Assembly (NCBI GenBank): GCA_001179505.1 | Contig: CDMY01000351.1 | Span: 36,517 to 100,516 of the forward strand | Direction: 5' to 3' | From: Vitrella brassicaformis | Lineage: Eukaryota > Sar > Vitrellaceae | DNA length: 64,000 bases | In this document: positions 1-10,481 of the stretch, piece after piece | Layout of the letters: each line of letters begins with the position of its first letter | Position numbering within the stretch: position 1 is the stretch's first letter | Notes under the pieces: model-generated | Told to the model about the DNA's origin: nothing | Database searches by the model: none | Seen by the model: only the letters and a program-made list of their open reading frames with translations | Position numbers and translations under genes: made by a program

Positions 1-3000
1 TTCTCTCTGCGTGTGAGTGGCATGAGTGAGCGAGTGCCTGCCGTGTGTATCCTATACATGCCTGCCTGCCAGCGCATGCCATGGTGCGGTTGCTATTCGT
101 CCGTGTGTGTGCGCGTGCGTATTGCTGTATACTGACGGTTCGCTCTTCGTGCGCTCCGTCAACCTGTGTGTCTATCTCTGTGGGTGTGAACGTGTTGCTG
201 GCTGTGTCATGATCGCTCGCTCCATCGCCCCATCTGTGTCTGAGTGTGTTCACCTTTCTGGCTGCCGCCCTGCCTGTCTGACCGTCTGCGTTGATTCCTT
301 TGGTTGGTCTGCTCTGCCCTTCCCGGCCTTGCCGGCCGACCGACCGATCGTATCTTTCTCGTTTTCCCTCCCCTCGCGTCGCTGTCTTGATGAATGATGT
401 CACCACCGTGTTCCTCTTCACTCCTCACCTTCCTCGATGATGCAGACTGGATGATACACACAAGGTATCCATCACGTCTGTGTCGTCCAGGTTGGTCATG
501 GTTGGAAAGAAACAGTGGAAGACATCAGATTGCCGAGTGGGGCACGGCACGGCAAGAGTGTGGCTGCCACCCCATCCCACCCCACCCTGCTGACTGACTG
601 ACCGATCGCATGCATCTCCTCTTCCTCACACCATCTACCATCCATCCTTGCCATCTCCGCGGTCTCCCCACCTTCCCGGAGCCACTGTGTAAACACACAT
701 ACGTAACATACACACACAGGTGTGCGAGCAAGGACGCGACATGACATGGGGTGGGTTGATGGCCTTTGAAGCGAGCCGACAGACAGACAGACAAGTCTGT
801 TGTGCACGTGAGTGGGAGGGGTGGATAGATAGGTGCTTCGTTTGTTCATTGAAATCGCAGGAGCGAGAGCGAGAGAGAGAGAGAGAGAGAGAGAAGCCAG
901 GGAGGTCCGATTGATTCACCGACACACGCGCGCAGCACAGACAGGTGGAATTCTTCTCTCAACGGACTCACTCACACACATGGATGGATGGATGGATGGT
1001 CTGTAGGCCTGTCTGTCGCGTCGATTTTGAGCTGAGCTGTCTGTCTGTCTGTCTCGTCTGCGTCTGATCGCACGCACCGCACCATGCCTGCCTAGTGGAC
1101 CGAAGGCGAGTGAAGGGGATGGGATTCTGTGTGTCTGATGGATGGGTGAGAGGAGAGGAGAGGGGAGGGGAGCCGGGGGCTGCAAAGCTCACTGACAGGG
1201 CCGCTCAGGGCAGATCAGGGCGGATGCTATTGGAAGCAAGGAGGAAGGAAGCCCTGCTTTTTTCTGACGCATTGTTGCCAAGCGCGTCGTAGAGGTATAG
1301 TGGACACAGGCAAGCCAGCCGTGCTTCGTCCGTCACACGTGCGTACTGATGGGGAGAGCGAGCCAGCGAGCGAATGCGTCTTATATATATGTCGGACAGT
1401 GGATGGATCGGCACCTTTCAGTTGACTCCCGCTCCGCCTTAAGTCTGGTGGCGACATGTGGCAGCAGGCGTGTTAGCTTCACACGCCTGCCGCCACCTGC
1501 CGCCACTCGGCTGTGAGGCGGGGAGGGGAAGACAGGAAGAGCGCTGGGGAGGGAGGGAGACACCAATATATATATATAGTCAATGGCGTGCACTCACTGC
1601 ACACACGGAATGGATGGAATATGTATGAGCGACTGATGACTGACTAGTGAATGAGTGGATTGGTTGACAGCAGCAGCCAGTCCGTCCGCAGGCACGCGAT
1701 GCGGCGTGGCATGCACCACAAGAGTCCATGCTGCACGCGACGCGGATGCACGCCTTACACACACAGCCACACACACACGCACCCACACGCACACGCATTC
1801 ATTCATTCATTCAGCCAGGCCAATGGCAACCAATCAGGGCACCCGCGCCGCTCCCCCAAGCGCACCCCTGCACTCAGCTGCCGACATCCATTCCACTGCT
1901 TCCTCCGTTGCATCCATTCCACTGCACTGCGTGCGTCAATCAGGACTCCTGTCAGTCTCTTTGGCTTGCTTGTCTCTTGCTGTCGGTCTGTCTGTCTGTC
2001 TGTCGCTCGCTTGTTGACGATGCCCACTCGTCCTTCTATCTATCGGCAATCGCCTCCGACGTCATGATGCAATTGATAAATACTTCCCCTCCCCCCACTC
2101 TCCCCCTCCCCCCCGACTCTTTCTGTGTGGATCGACCAACCAACACACGCCAGTCCCCGACTCCCATCCAACCCCACCCCATCCCCTGTCTTGACTACAT
2201 AATGAATGAACTTACCCAGGTAGACAGACAGACGGACAGACGGACAGGCAGAGACAGAGACAGAGACAGACAAGGATATGGCATACAGGCACAAGCCGTT
2301 CGTGTGAAAGTGTATGCCTGGGTGAAAAGGGCAGAGAGGAGAGGAGAGGAGAGGAGAAGCGAGGTGAGGAGNNNNNNNNNNNNNNNNNNNNNNNNNNNNN
2401 NNNNNNNNNNNNNNNNNNNNNNNNNNNNNNNNNNNNNNNNNNNNNNNNNNNNNNNNNNNNNNNNNNNNNNNNNNNNNNNNNNNNNNNNNNNNNNNNNNNN
2501 NNNNNNNNNNNNNNNNNNNNNNNNNNNNNNNNNNNNNNNNNNNNNNNNNNNNNNNNNNNNNNNNNNNNNNNNNNNNNNNNNNNNNNNNNNNNNNNNNNNN
2601 NNNNNNNNNNNNNNNNNNNNNNNNNNNNNNNNNNNNNNNNNNNNNNNNNNNNNNNNNNNNNNNNNNNNNNNGGGGGGGGGGGGGGGGGGGGGGGGGGGGC
2701 GGGGGCCAACCAACAGGCGCTGATGTGATGTGGTGTGATGTGGTGTGCTGTGCTACGCATATCGATTCATATGCGGATATAAACGTGTCAGTCAGTCAGA
2801 CATACATACATACAGACGGGTGTACATGAAAGACTTAACTTAGCCATCACACCGCATCACACCGCCAGCACACAATCCACCCATTCACAATCCATCCACA
2901 CATCCGTCCCATCCGCACGCAAAACAGAGAGCAAAACACGACACCACATCACGTGTACCTGATAATACAACCAACCACAAGCAGCACTCACACACTCACA

Positions 3001-4724
3001 CACACACACAGCGAGAGAGGGAGGGAGAGGGGGCTATGTACAATCACGGCACGTGTAGATGAGGAGGCAGCTCAGCTCGCACACAGCAAGGCAAGGCAAG
3101 GGCAGTTCAGCACAGCGCACACACGACACGACACGCAATTACCCCTCCGCCCCTCCGTCCGTATGGATGTAAGGAATAGGTCATAAAGAAGTAGGCAGGC
3201 GCATGGCATGCATGGGATGGATGCATCGCGTGGTGGGTGGGCGGGTGGGTTGGTGAGTGCGTTGGTATGTCTGTCTGTCTGTCTGTCTGTATGGGTGGAG
3301 ATCGACTCAGTGTTCCTAAGGATAAACTCTTACACACATACACACACACATTCAACTCAGTACGGACACATTGACCTGACGACAGACGCACTGCACTGCA
3401 CTGATGCATTCAACCATCCACCGCACCCACCACCATACGGCCCCCCACAAACAGACAGAGGCAGACCACACAAGGCGCGACACACATGCCTACACGTGCG
3501 TCGTTGCGCCGCTCCTTCCTTTCCTCTCCTGCTCTGCCATTTGATCTAACGATTCACCAATCAAGATTTCAAGATACAAACCCAGCCATGATACAAGACA
3601 CGCAATACACGCACACACACACACACAGAGACACAGAGATAGACACAGACACACAAGATACATACAGATGGATGCAGGTGAGGAAATCGTTATCAAATGG
3701 CCGACAGACAGACACAGGGCATAAACGATGCACCAAGGGAAGGAGGATGCACCGTGCACCATTTAGTTATCACACACAAGACACACACACACACACACAC
3801 AGACAGAGAGAGAGAGAGGGGGGCGAAAACCAAACGTGAGAGCACCGAGAGCAACGGTGTTACAAAAACAGAGAAAGAGGCGGAGAGAGAGAGAGAGGCT
3901 TGGCGAGTCATTGAATGGGTGGGTGACCACAGGGTGGGTGGGTGGATGGCTGTATGTACGTATGGCCATGCATGGCTGCCAAACACTTGCCTGGCCAGCA
4001 GGCAAGGCAAGTGGCATGCCAGGCACGCCTCATCTCATGTATGTGCGTGCGTCTGTCGGTCGTGTGTAGTGTGTATCTCATCTCGTATTTCCCATCCCAT
4101 TCCATCATCAAGTACTGTACCTGTAGTGCAGTGTAGTGTAGTGTAGTGTAAGCATCGGTTCTGTCTGCAATCATTGCAGGTGAGGTGCTCCTATCGGTTA
4201 AATAAGCGCGTAAGCACACTCGGGCGACAGCGGGACACACTCGGGTGGGCTCAGCTGGACGGCACGAAGGAAAACCAGCAGCCCGTCCCGCCCGCTCAGT
4301 CGTCCATTGCACAAACACACGACGATCCCAGAGAGAAAGACAGAGAGAGAGAGAGAGAGGGAGAGGGATGGCGTGGCGGAGAGAGAGGAAGGGGTGGTGG
4401 CGCGTGGGAATGAGTGAGTGCGATGGTGAGGGAGGAAAAATAGTTGTTAGCACCAGCTAGCGTGTGTGTGACCCTCCCTCCCCCATAGCCCCATGCACTA
4501 AAGCACTTAGCCAGCCAGTCCACTTATTTCAGCCGGCCAGCCAGCCACGGACACACGACGAGCCGGCCGGCCGGCCGATCGAGCGGGCGACTGGCGGACT
4601 GACTACACTGCCGCCCCGCCCCCCTTGCTACAAAAACCACTTGATGGCTCCATGTCATGTGTGTACCCCCACACCCATCAATCCACCTCTTCCCCCCAAC
4701 CCCCCCACCCCCTTAGTCAGTCAG
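1..4724. repeat. Microsatellite-rich intergenic DNA
   Basis: No gene is supported here. The stretch is built of simple repeats: tetranucleotide TGTC/GACA tracts (about 781, 1033, 1985, 2221 and 3270), GA runs (about 864-893), GGAT/ATCC runs (about 981), CA/TG runs and AGGAG runs before the assembly gap. Long open frames exist, but they read repeats into low-complexity peptides with no conserved pattern. Confidence 0.7.
2372..2671. other. Assembly gap (300 N)
   Basis: Exactly 300 N, followed directly by a run of about 28 G (2672-2699) and preceded by AGGAG repeats. The round number suggests a placeholder length. The homopolymer probably stopped the assembly. Confidence 0.98.
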
Positions 4725-6582
4725 TCAGTAGATTTCGTGTGTTTCGCACTCCACCACCTCGGTCAGCAGCTGTGACACCTCCTGCATCCTGTGGGCGTGC
4801 GCCGAGTCGTCCGACAGAGCCAGCGACACCCCGTCAGTGTCACCCTCAGACACGTCGTCGCCCACATCGCTGCCCGCCTCGTCCCCATAGGCAGCCACCA
4901 GAGGCAGGTCGGCCGCACCCACTGGCGGGGGGAGGGTGAAGGGCACGGCGGGGGTGCAGGGGGTCCGTGCGGAGCCGTCACATGGGGTGGGGCAGCGGGC
5001 CTCGTGCTTGGCGCAGGAAAACTCCAGCTGCTGCTCGTTGAGCATGTGAGCTGGCTCTATCTGCTGCTCCTGCTGCTGCTGCTGCTCCTGCTGCTGGTCG
5101 TCATGGCCATGGTCATTGTCACTACGATCGCCATGATCTTCTTCTTGTCCTCCTCCTTCTTGTGGGTGGGGGGGCTGGAGGGGGCAGTCGAAGTCGCCGT
5201 CTGGGGGGATGGTGGTTGTGGCTGCGTCGACAGGGCTGCTGTGGGTGCTGGTGGACGATCCTTCGCAGGTGTCGGTGGGCGTGTGCGGGTGGGCGGCGGT
5301 GGGTGGGGTGGTGGGCTCGCCTGAGGCGTCTGCACGGGCGTCTGCAGACAGAGAGAGAGTGCACAAGTCAAATCAAATCAAATCAGATGACGGCCGGGTC
5401 ATCCTCCCTCGCCACTCACCATTTGTTTCGGTGACGGTGTCGGCTGCCGTGACTGCTTCTGGTGGTGGTGGTAGGGTGGTGGGGGGAATGGGGGCGGTGG
5501 CGGGGAGCTCCTCCTCCGGAGCAGCTGCCGCACAGACATAGACACACCGACACATGTCGCTGCGGCCCCTGCTGGCGGTCCACTGAGGCGAGAGGTGCGG
5601 CGCCCGTCCGCCACAGACGTCTTCATCCTCCTCCATGCCCTCGGCCATGGCCTCGTCGATGTCCTCGTCGTAGGCGTCGGTGTCCATGTCGTCAAAATCG
5701 TCTTCATCTTCCGACTCGTCCAGCTCCTCCTGCCCCTCGTCGATGCGCTCCCTGACCCCCGGCAGCGGCACATCCACCCGCCGCACCTCCCGGCTCTCAT
5801 CCCCCGTCCGCTCCTTCTTCTCACGCTCCCGCGGCACCGGCACCCAGCCGATCACCTCGGCCTGGTCACGAGACCGCAGGACGGGCAGCGCTTCCAAGGG
5901 GTCCTCGTCAGCGGCCATCGACACGCCGTCGTCGTCGAACCTCAGCAGCCGCCGGGTGGGGATGGGCAACACTGGGACAGGCTGGTGCTGCCGCGAGAAG
6001 GACCTCGATGATGACCGGGGGGATCTCCGCTTCTTCTGCGTCGGGCTGAAGCCCAAAATGCTGAGGGGAGAGGGCACGGGGGCGGCCTCTGGGATGACCG
6101 AGTTGATGACGGCCGTGGTCAATGGGGAGGCCAGCGGGGTGTCGGTGCTGGCCGTCCGGGTGCGCTTGGCCTGTGGGTGGGGATGAGGGTGTGGGTGTGG
6201 GTGTGGGTGCTGAGTGTGGCGGTAGGTGTAGGGGGTGGATGGGGCGTAGGACATGGAAGGGGAGGTGCCCGGCGTGAAGCTGGCCGGCACGGAGGACGGG
6301 AAGGTGTCGATGCTGACGTCACTCGCCGCATAGGTGGGGTGCGACGCTGTGAACGTTGCAACAGATACCACACCACCACAAGCACACACACACAGAACAG
6401 ACCACCGTTTGTGCGGCCACTTCGACGGGCTGCTGTGTGTTTCCCTCTCACTCACCTTCCGACACAGTGGACGCCCTTGTGGTTCGTGTGATGGAGGGGT
6501 GTGGCCGGGCGACGGCGAGGGGCAGCTCGGTGTGCGCCCTCTTGCCCCTCAGCCAGCCCCACACGCCGCCGTGACTCGCCAT
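4725..6582 (-). CDS. Acidic, disordered protein of unknown function (3 exons)
   Basis: Exons read on the minus strand: 6582-6456, 6346-5420 and 5341-4725, total 1,671 nt or 556 residues. The ATG at 6582 begins MASHGGVWGW. Introns are GTGAGT...CACAG and GTGAGT...TGCAG and keep the frame. The protein is Pro/Ser rich at the N end, with an HP repeat and a KKRR basic patch that could be nuclear. A very acidic Asp/Glu block follows near residue 270, and a Gln-rich run lies in the last exon. No domain is recognised. A stretch reading CRCVYVCAAAA near 5,530 looks intron-like, so a further small intron is possible. Function is unknown; a nuclear role is only suggested by composition. Confidence 0.6.
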
Positions 6583-6951
6583 CTCCTGCAAGCGCCGGAC
6601 AGTACACCTGCACCTCCTCTACAGGCAACTCACAACTCGCTCGTCGAGCACAGGCGACAAGCCAGCGGGATCTCGTCTCGCGTGGGTCACTGTGAGGTCA
6701 GTGCGCGCCGTGCGCCTCCGCATCGCGGCCGCGCCGCATCTCCAGAGCCCAGGAGATAAACGGTCGAAGGTCAAACGGCTAAGCTCGCAACCGAGCGAAA
6801 GGGAAAGTGCATGTGGAGCGTGCGTGGGTGATTCCTGTTGCGTGCCGTCGTTTGATTGTGCATGAAAGACATGGGACTTGGCCGTCAGGCCGCTTAGGAC
6901 ATTCTGTGAAACCGCTCTCTCAGCGAAAGGGAAAGGAGGCTGGAGGGTCCC
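6583..6951. other. Intergenic region between divergent genes, with a shared motif
   Basis: This 369-bp stretch separates the divergent starts at 6582 (-) and 6952 (+), so it should hold both promoters. It contains a 27-bp motif at 6895-6921 that recurs at 47859-47885 with one difference. No TATA box is obvious. Confidence 0.45.
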
Positions 6952-9900
6952 ATGGCGCCTCAATCGTCCCACTGGACAGAGCAGAAAGGCGAAGTCGTGA
7001 GATCTGTCGCCACAGACGCCGACGCGTTCAGGGGCAGCAAGGCTGGCGTGCACACGCGGCGGCGTGGGCTGAGGTTGACGGCCCTGGGCTCCTTGCTGTC
7101 GATCGAGAAGCACTGGAAGGCGCTGTGTGGCGCGTTCGTGGAGATCTTCCTGCCTACAGGATTTCCCCACACCGTCTGTGCAGACTACCTCCCATATCAG
7201 GTACGTGCGGTGGTGCGCATACGCACTCTCTCTCTCTCCACACACACACACGCGAAGACACTCCATGCAATGAGATGAGTGCATGATTTCTTTCGGTTTG
7301 TTTGTCAGGTGTGGGATTCCTGCCAGGCCTTCTGCTCGACTGTGACGGGCCTGTTGGCGTCGCAGTCGGTGTTGCGGATTGTGGGTGTGGGGGACGCTGC
7401 GGCCACTGCCTCGAGCGCCGTGCTGGTGTGGGTCATGCGAGACGGATTCGGGATGGTGGGGAGAATCGCATTCTCCTGGCAGGTAGGCATGGCAAGGCAC
7501 ACCTGAGTCCCTTGCGACCATTGCACTGCAGACAGACGCGTGTGTGTGTCGTGTTGTTTGTGTGGCCGGCCGTTTAGTGGTGCAACCAACTGGATCTCAA
7601 CGCCAAGACATGGCGGTGCGCTCATTCATTCATTCAGTTGAACTAAAAGAAAGAGGCAGTGAAGTGAAAGGGCGAGCGAGGGATCTATGTCTGTCTGTCT
7701 GTCTGGTGCGGTGCAGGTTCATGGCTGACATCCTGAACGATGCCGGGATGACTCTCGAGCTGCTGACACCGCCACGCACCTCGCCGCTGTTCATGCCCAC
7801 CCTCTGTGGGGCCACGCTGTGCAAGGCCGTCTGTGGCGTGGCCGGGGGGGCAACGCGCGCGGCACTCACTCTCCATTTCTCCGTGGCAGACAATGCCGCA
7901 GGTGAGCTGAGCAAGACGGAGGGAGGGAGGGAGGGATCGAGATTCGATTCACACGGATGTATGTGTGTGTGTGATTGTTCGTTGTGTGTAGACGTGAGTG
8001 CCAAGGACGGCTCGCAGGAGACCCTGGTCAATCTGCTGGGGATGATCGTCGGTACGCATCGCATGCACACACACACGTCAGTCACGTCACAGGTGCATGC
8101 CATGGTGCGGTGCACACACAGTGGCATGACACAGCACAGTAAACGTCAGGTCAGTGTCCTTTCTTTCTTCTGTCTGTGTGTTTCTGTGTGATGTGTGACT
8201 GCTTACCTTACCCACCTAGGTTCCTACATCATCAAGTCGATAGAGGAGGACCCCTTCTTTGTGAGGCTGCTCTTTGCTGTGTTCACCGCCCTGCACCTGC
8301 TCTTCAACTACCTGTGCGCAACACACACACCACACCACACCATTCGCACAGAGACAAACACGAAACAGGCACCAATTGGGTGATGTGTGTGTGTCAATTG
8401 CGTCCATCTGTCAGGGCTGTCCGCTCTGTGGTCATGACGACGTTCAACTATCAACGGTTCATGATAGCTGCTGGATGGTCAGTAATTAGGCCGCACACCG
8501 ATTCGCCTCCGAATCTTCACCCACCCTCCCCTCTCCCTCCTCCCTCTCCCTCTGTGTCTGTCTGTCTGTGTCTGTCTGTCTGCTTCAGCTTTCTGCAGAC
8601 GGGCCACGTGCCGTCGCCGGAGACAGTGGCCATCCATGAGAAGCTCTTCTGGCCAGTGGAGGCACCCCTCATCGAAATGGTCGTCAAGACCTTCATCGGC
8701 CTCCTGTCGATGCTGCCCAAGGCCGACCGTTGGGCGGGGTATGCTCTGGTGGGTCGGGGCGACGACAACCACAACCACAACAGGCACAGCAAGGAGAGGG
8801 CGCGGCGCGTGGCGTGGCGGTTGCTGAACAAGGAGAGGGAGAGCGGGCTGGCAGGAGGGTTCATGTACGGCGGATCCATCAAGGACGCCATCGACAGAGC
8901 GCATGACCGGAACAGAAGTGAGCAACCCACCGACGACCGACAGACGCAGATTCTTCTCTCTCCTCTTTTGTCTTTTTGTCTTCGTGTTTGTGTGTGGCAA
9001 TGGTTGTTCAGTCCAATCGTGGCTGGAGGAGTGGACTGCACATGTGCCCTCACCCTCGCCCTCTTTCCTCTACCTCCCACACATGCGTCGCTCCATCATT
9101 CCGTCGCCGTGCGGCCCGTCCATCAAGACATACGCACTCGCCACACAGAGGCCAAAACAGTAAGGAAAAGCAAAAGAGAGAGAGAGAGGGTGGGAGGGTC
9201 ACCATGCTGATCTGACCATTGTGTCGTGCAGCGGTCGTTTCCGCGCCCCTCCACCCCCTCAGTCGTCTGCCAGCAGTTCTCCTGTGTCCAGCTACCACGG
9301 CAGCGACACGCACAGCCCGACGAAAGAGGCCATCCCGGCGCCTCTGCCACCCGTATTCTTCCACGCCTGTAAGAAGAGAAGACAAGAACAGAGCGACGGC
9401 GTTGATGGGGGCTGCTTTCGTACGCATCTGTGTGCTTACGTGTGTGTGCAGGTGTGCTGCACAGGTTGGCTGTGGGTGCTGTGTCTGCCCTGGACGACGG
9501 CGCCAAGGGCCAGGACGGCGGGGTCATCAGAATGGGATGGCTGACACACGCACAAGTAAGTCACCCGTACACCACACCATCTGCGCGCGCACATCAATCC
9601 AACCACTACCTTCCCTGCTGTGCCACATCCCTCCCTCATGCAGCGGCTGGACACCCTCCGCCGCATCCGTGCCATCTCCCTTTCCCTGCTCACCGGCGAC
9701 CAGCACCCCCTCCCCCCCACACCCCCGTCCCGCCCCACACCCGCACCCAGCCAGTCGAGCACAGCCACGCACACCCAAACCCAAGACGAGATGTCATCCC
9801 ACATGTCGATAGCCATTACCGGTGGGGCGCGTGGGGACTGGCGCGCCGCCATGGGTGCATTTGTGACGAAGGCGGAGCAGGCCAGGTGGAACCTTGGTAC

Positions 9901-10079
9901 GCAAAGCCTTCTTGATGGACGAGGAGAGAGAGCAAGAGCGCATGCCGTGGGCACGGTTGTGTGATTGGTTGTGTGTGGCTGTGCTGTGGTGTGCAGGTAC
10001 GATGTTGATAGAGGACCATGGGTGGACGCTGATGCGCGCAGAGGGGGAGGAGGGGGCAGGGGCAGCACGGAGGGGATGA
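6952..10079 (+). CDS. RUS (root UVB sensitive)/DUF647 family protein
   Basis: Thirteen exons: 6952-7200, 7309-7482, 7578-7615, 7717-7901, 7992-8051, 8220-8313, 8415-8477, 8589-8917, 9012-9159, 9232-9368, 9452-9555, 9644-9896 and 9997-10079. They total 1,917 nt (638 residues) and all junctions are GT-AG and in frame. DUF647 hallmarks are visible in order: FLPTGFPHTV and DYLPYQ, then LNAKTWRFMADILND, VAGGATRAALT, DVSAKDGSQETLVNLLG and LLFNY. The C-terminal part carries a Pro/Ser-rich insert and ends near MLIEDHGW, a position also typical of RUS proteins. Plant RUS proteins act in early seedling development and vitamin B6 or auxin-related pathways and are often plastid-associated or membrane-bound. 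The role here is inferred from family only. The start is the only in-frame ATG before the domain; the preceding protein start diverges on the other strand. Confidence 0.88.
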
Positions 10080-10174
10080 CTGATCTGACTGACGACCTGA
10101 CATTGGTTGATTTGAGACACAGTGTGCGAACATTCTGCCAGAGGATATTCATTGCCCATCCACGAGTTGGAGTT

Positions 10175-10215
10175 AGACATTGTGAGCACTACAAGATAGT
10201 GCGCACACAATGTCT
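10175..10215. other. Inverted repeat able to form a hairpin
   Basis: Left arm 10175-10191 and right arm 10197-10215 pair with a perfect 10-bp outer stem (agacattgtg / cacaatgtct), then about 6 of 7 further pairs with a 2-nt bulge, around a 5-nt loop. It lies about 100 bp past the RUS stop codon. It could be a 3'-end or RNA-processing signal; that role is inference. Confidence 0.55.
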
Positions 10216-10237
10216 TCCTTCAGCTCTTGGAGGAGTA

Positions 10238-10447
10238 ATGGTTTCCTCTGCATTGACTAAAGCCGGCGGCCCGGAAAAGCATCCTAAACAAGGATCGCCC
10301 TCAGTTTCGCGAGCCGCAATGGTAATTCTGTGTTTCGTGTTGCTGGCGTCCTTCTCCATCCTCCTCGACTCCGAGCTCGCCCACTGCATCGTCCTCATGA
10401 CCACCACCTTCCTCTCCGCCACACCACCCCAGATCTCCTCATACTAA
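10238..10447 (+). CDS. Small putative membrane protein, 69 residues
   Basis: A single uninterrupted ORF with ATG and TAA lies between the RUS gene and the next gene. Residues about 24-40 (MVILCFVLLASFSILL) and about 44-58 are hydrophobic, so two membrane spans or one hairpin are possible. The N end is polar with SALTKAGGPEKH. This stretch is freer of microsatellites than the other gaps. I do not recognise the family; it could be chance, since 69 codons is short. Confidence 0.35.
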   Translation: MVSSALTKAGGPEKHPKQGSPSVSRAAMVILCFVLLASFSILLDSELAHCIVLMTTTFLSATPPQISSY

Positions 10448-10481
10448 CCCACCCATCCGTCCGTCAGCCGAACGAACGGCC

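Noticed and set aside
26-397. Cys/Val/Ser-rich open frames in the first 4.7 kb
   Set aside because: They translate TGTG/TGTC repeats and start at non-ATG codons; equal frames occur on both strands.
1728-2760. Long open frames crossing the first gap on both strands
   Set aside because: They run through N and low-complexity repeats; no splice structure or conserved motif.
6619-7521. A 300-codon minus-strand frame opposite the RUS gene
   Set aside because: It is the shadow of RUS exons and introns; the plus strand carries clear DUF647 motifs and consistent splice sites.
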